From NCBI GenBank assembly GCA_946627575.1, contig CAMOVS010000109.1, positions 1-5,401 of the forward strand: DNA of 5,401 bases. The letters run 5' to 3'. Below, piece after piece: positions 5,335 to 5,401 of the stretch. Position numbers and translations under genes: made by a program. The stretch comes from an uncultured Lachnospiraceae bacterium. GTDB taxonomy: Bacteria; Bacillota; Clostridia; Lachnospirales; Lachnospiraceae. The notes under the pieces are model-generated. The model did no database searches. It worked only from the letters and a program-made list of their open reading frames with translations, and had not been told where the DNA came from. How positions within the stretch are numbered: the stretch's first letter is position 1; each line of letters starts with the position of its first letter.

Positions 5335-5401
5335 TTATTTTGAATCCGCCTTCTTTGATGATGCTTTTTTGGCCGCAGGCTTTTTCGCGGCGGTCTTTTT
5401 T
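5335..5401 (-). CDS. C-terminal end of a Lys/Ala-rich protein (N-terminus beyond right edge)
   Basis: Only 21 codons are visible before a TAA at 5337-5335. They read as a basic tail of the KKTAAKKPAAKKASSKK kind. Such tails are known from histone H1-like and HU-like proteins, some DNA topoisomerase I proteins and some ribosomal proteins, where they bind nucleic acid nonspecifically; the fragment is too short to choose, so no gene name is given. The gene is upstream of leuS on the same strand, but a terminator and a promoter lie between, so the two are not an operon. The +1 frame is also open to the window edge, with an Arg-rich translation, so the reading frame at the edge is inferred from the Ala/Lys composition. 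The same composition continues after the stop in another frame. Confidence 0.55.
   Translation of the reverse strand, partial: KKTAAKKPAAKKASSKKADSK

Noticed and set aside
1..5401. tRNA or rRNA genes, CRISPR arrays, insertion sequences
   Set aside because: I saw no cloverleaf-like sequence, no regularly spaced repeats, and no transposase-like translation or terminal inverted repeats in the window.

Overview
The window looks like chromosomal DNA of a low-to-moderate GC Gram-positive bacterium, most likely a gut-type member of the Clostridia (Lachnospiraceae-like). The evidence is strong AAGGAGG ribosome-binding sites, TTGACA-type promoters, intrinsic terminators with U-tracts, a large surface protein with a 'TYLLILPAITL' N-terminal segment, and a leucyl-tRNA synthetase of the 'HVGHIKAYSS' kind that I associate with these bacteria. 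The family placement is inference.

Layout. (1) 1-1712, minus strand: the first 570 codons of a large secreted or wall-associated surface protein that runs off the left edge. It has an N-terminal hydrophobic export segment, a charged linker, two related beta-rich modules separated by an acidic spacer, and the start of a third domain. (2) 1713-2210: an AT-rich divergent intergenic region with a cluster of TGTGAAA motifs near the surface gene and a TGTGACT/AGTCACA dyad over the probable promoter of the next gene. No convincing gene lies in it. (3) 2211-2483, plus strand: a 90-residue precursor with a canonical double-glycine leader followed by one bacterial SH3-like domain. This is the most unusual gene in the window. 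(4) 2527-2574: a strong terminator between this gene and the convergent leuS. (5) 2603-5005, minus strand: a complete, apparently intact leuS (800 aa) with its own SD, a TTGACA/TAAACT promoter and a short leader without a T-box. (6) 5262-5401, minus strand: the C-terminal end of a Lys/Ala-rich protein whose low-complexity tail switches reading frame, followed by an intrinsic terminator at 5210-5250.

Functional picture. leuS is housekeeping and has its own promoter. The divergent pair, surface protein and GG-leader SH3 peptide, both concern the cell envelope: one is exported to the surface, and the other should be cleaved and exported by a peptidase-containing ABC transporter (not present here). 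The mature peptide consists almost entirely of a fold that often binds peptidoglycan. A shared role is suggested only by adjacency and by similar TGTGA-type motifs in their common upstream region.
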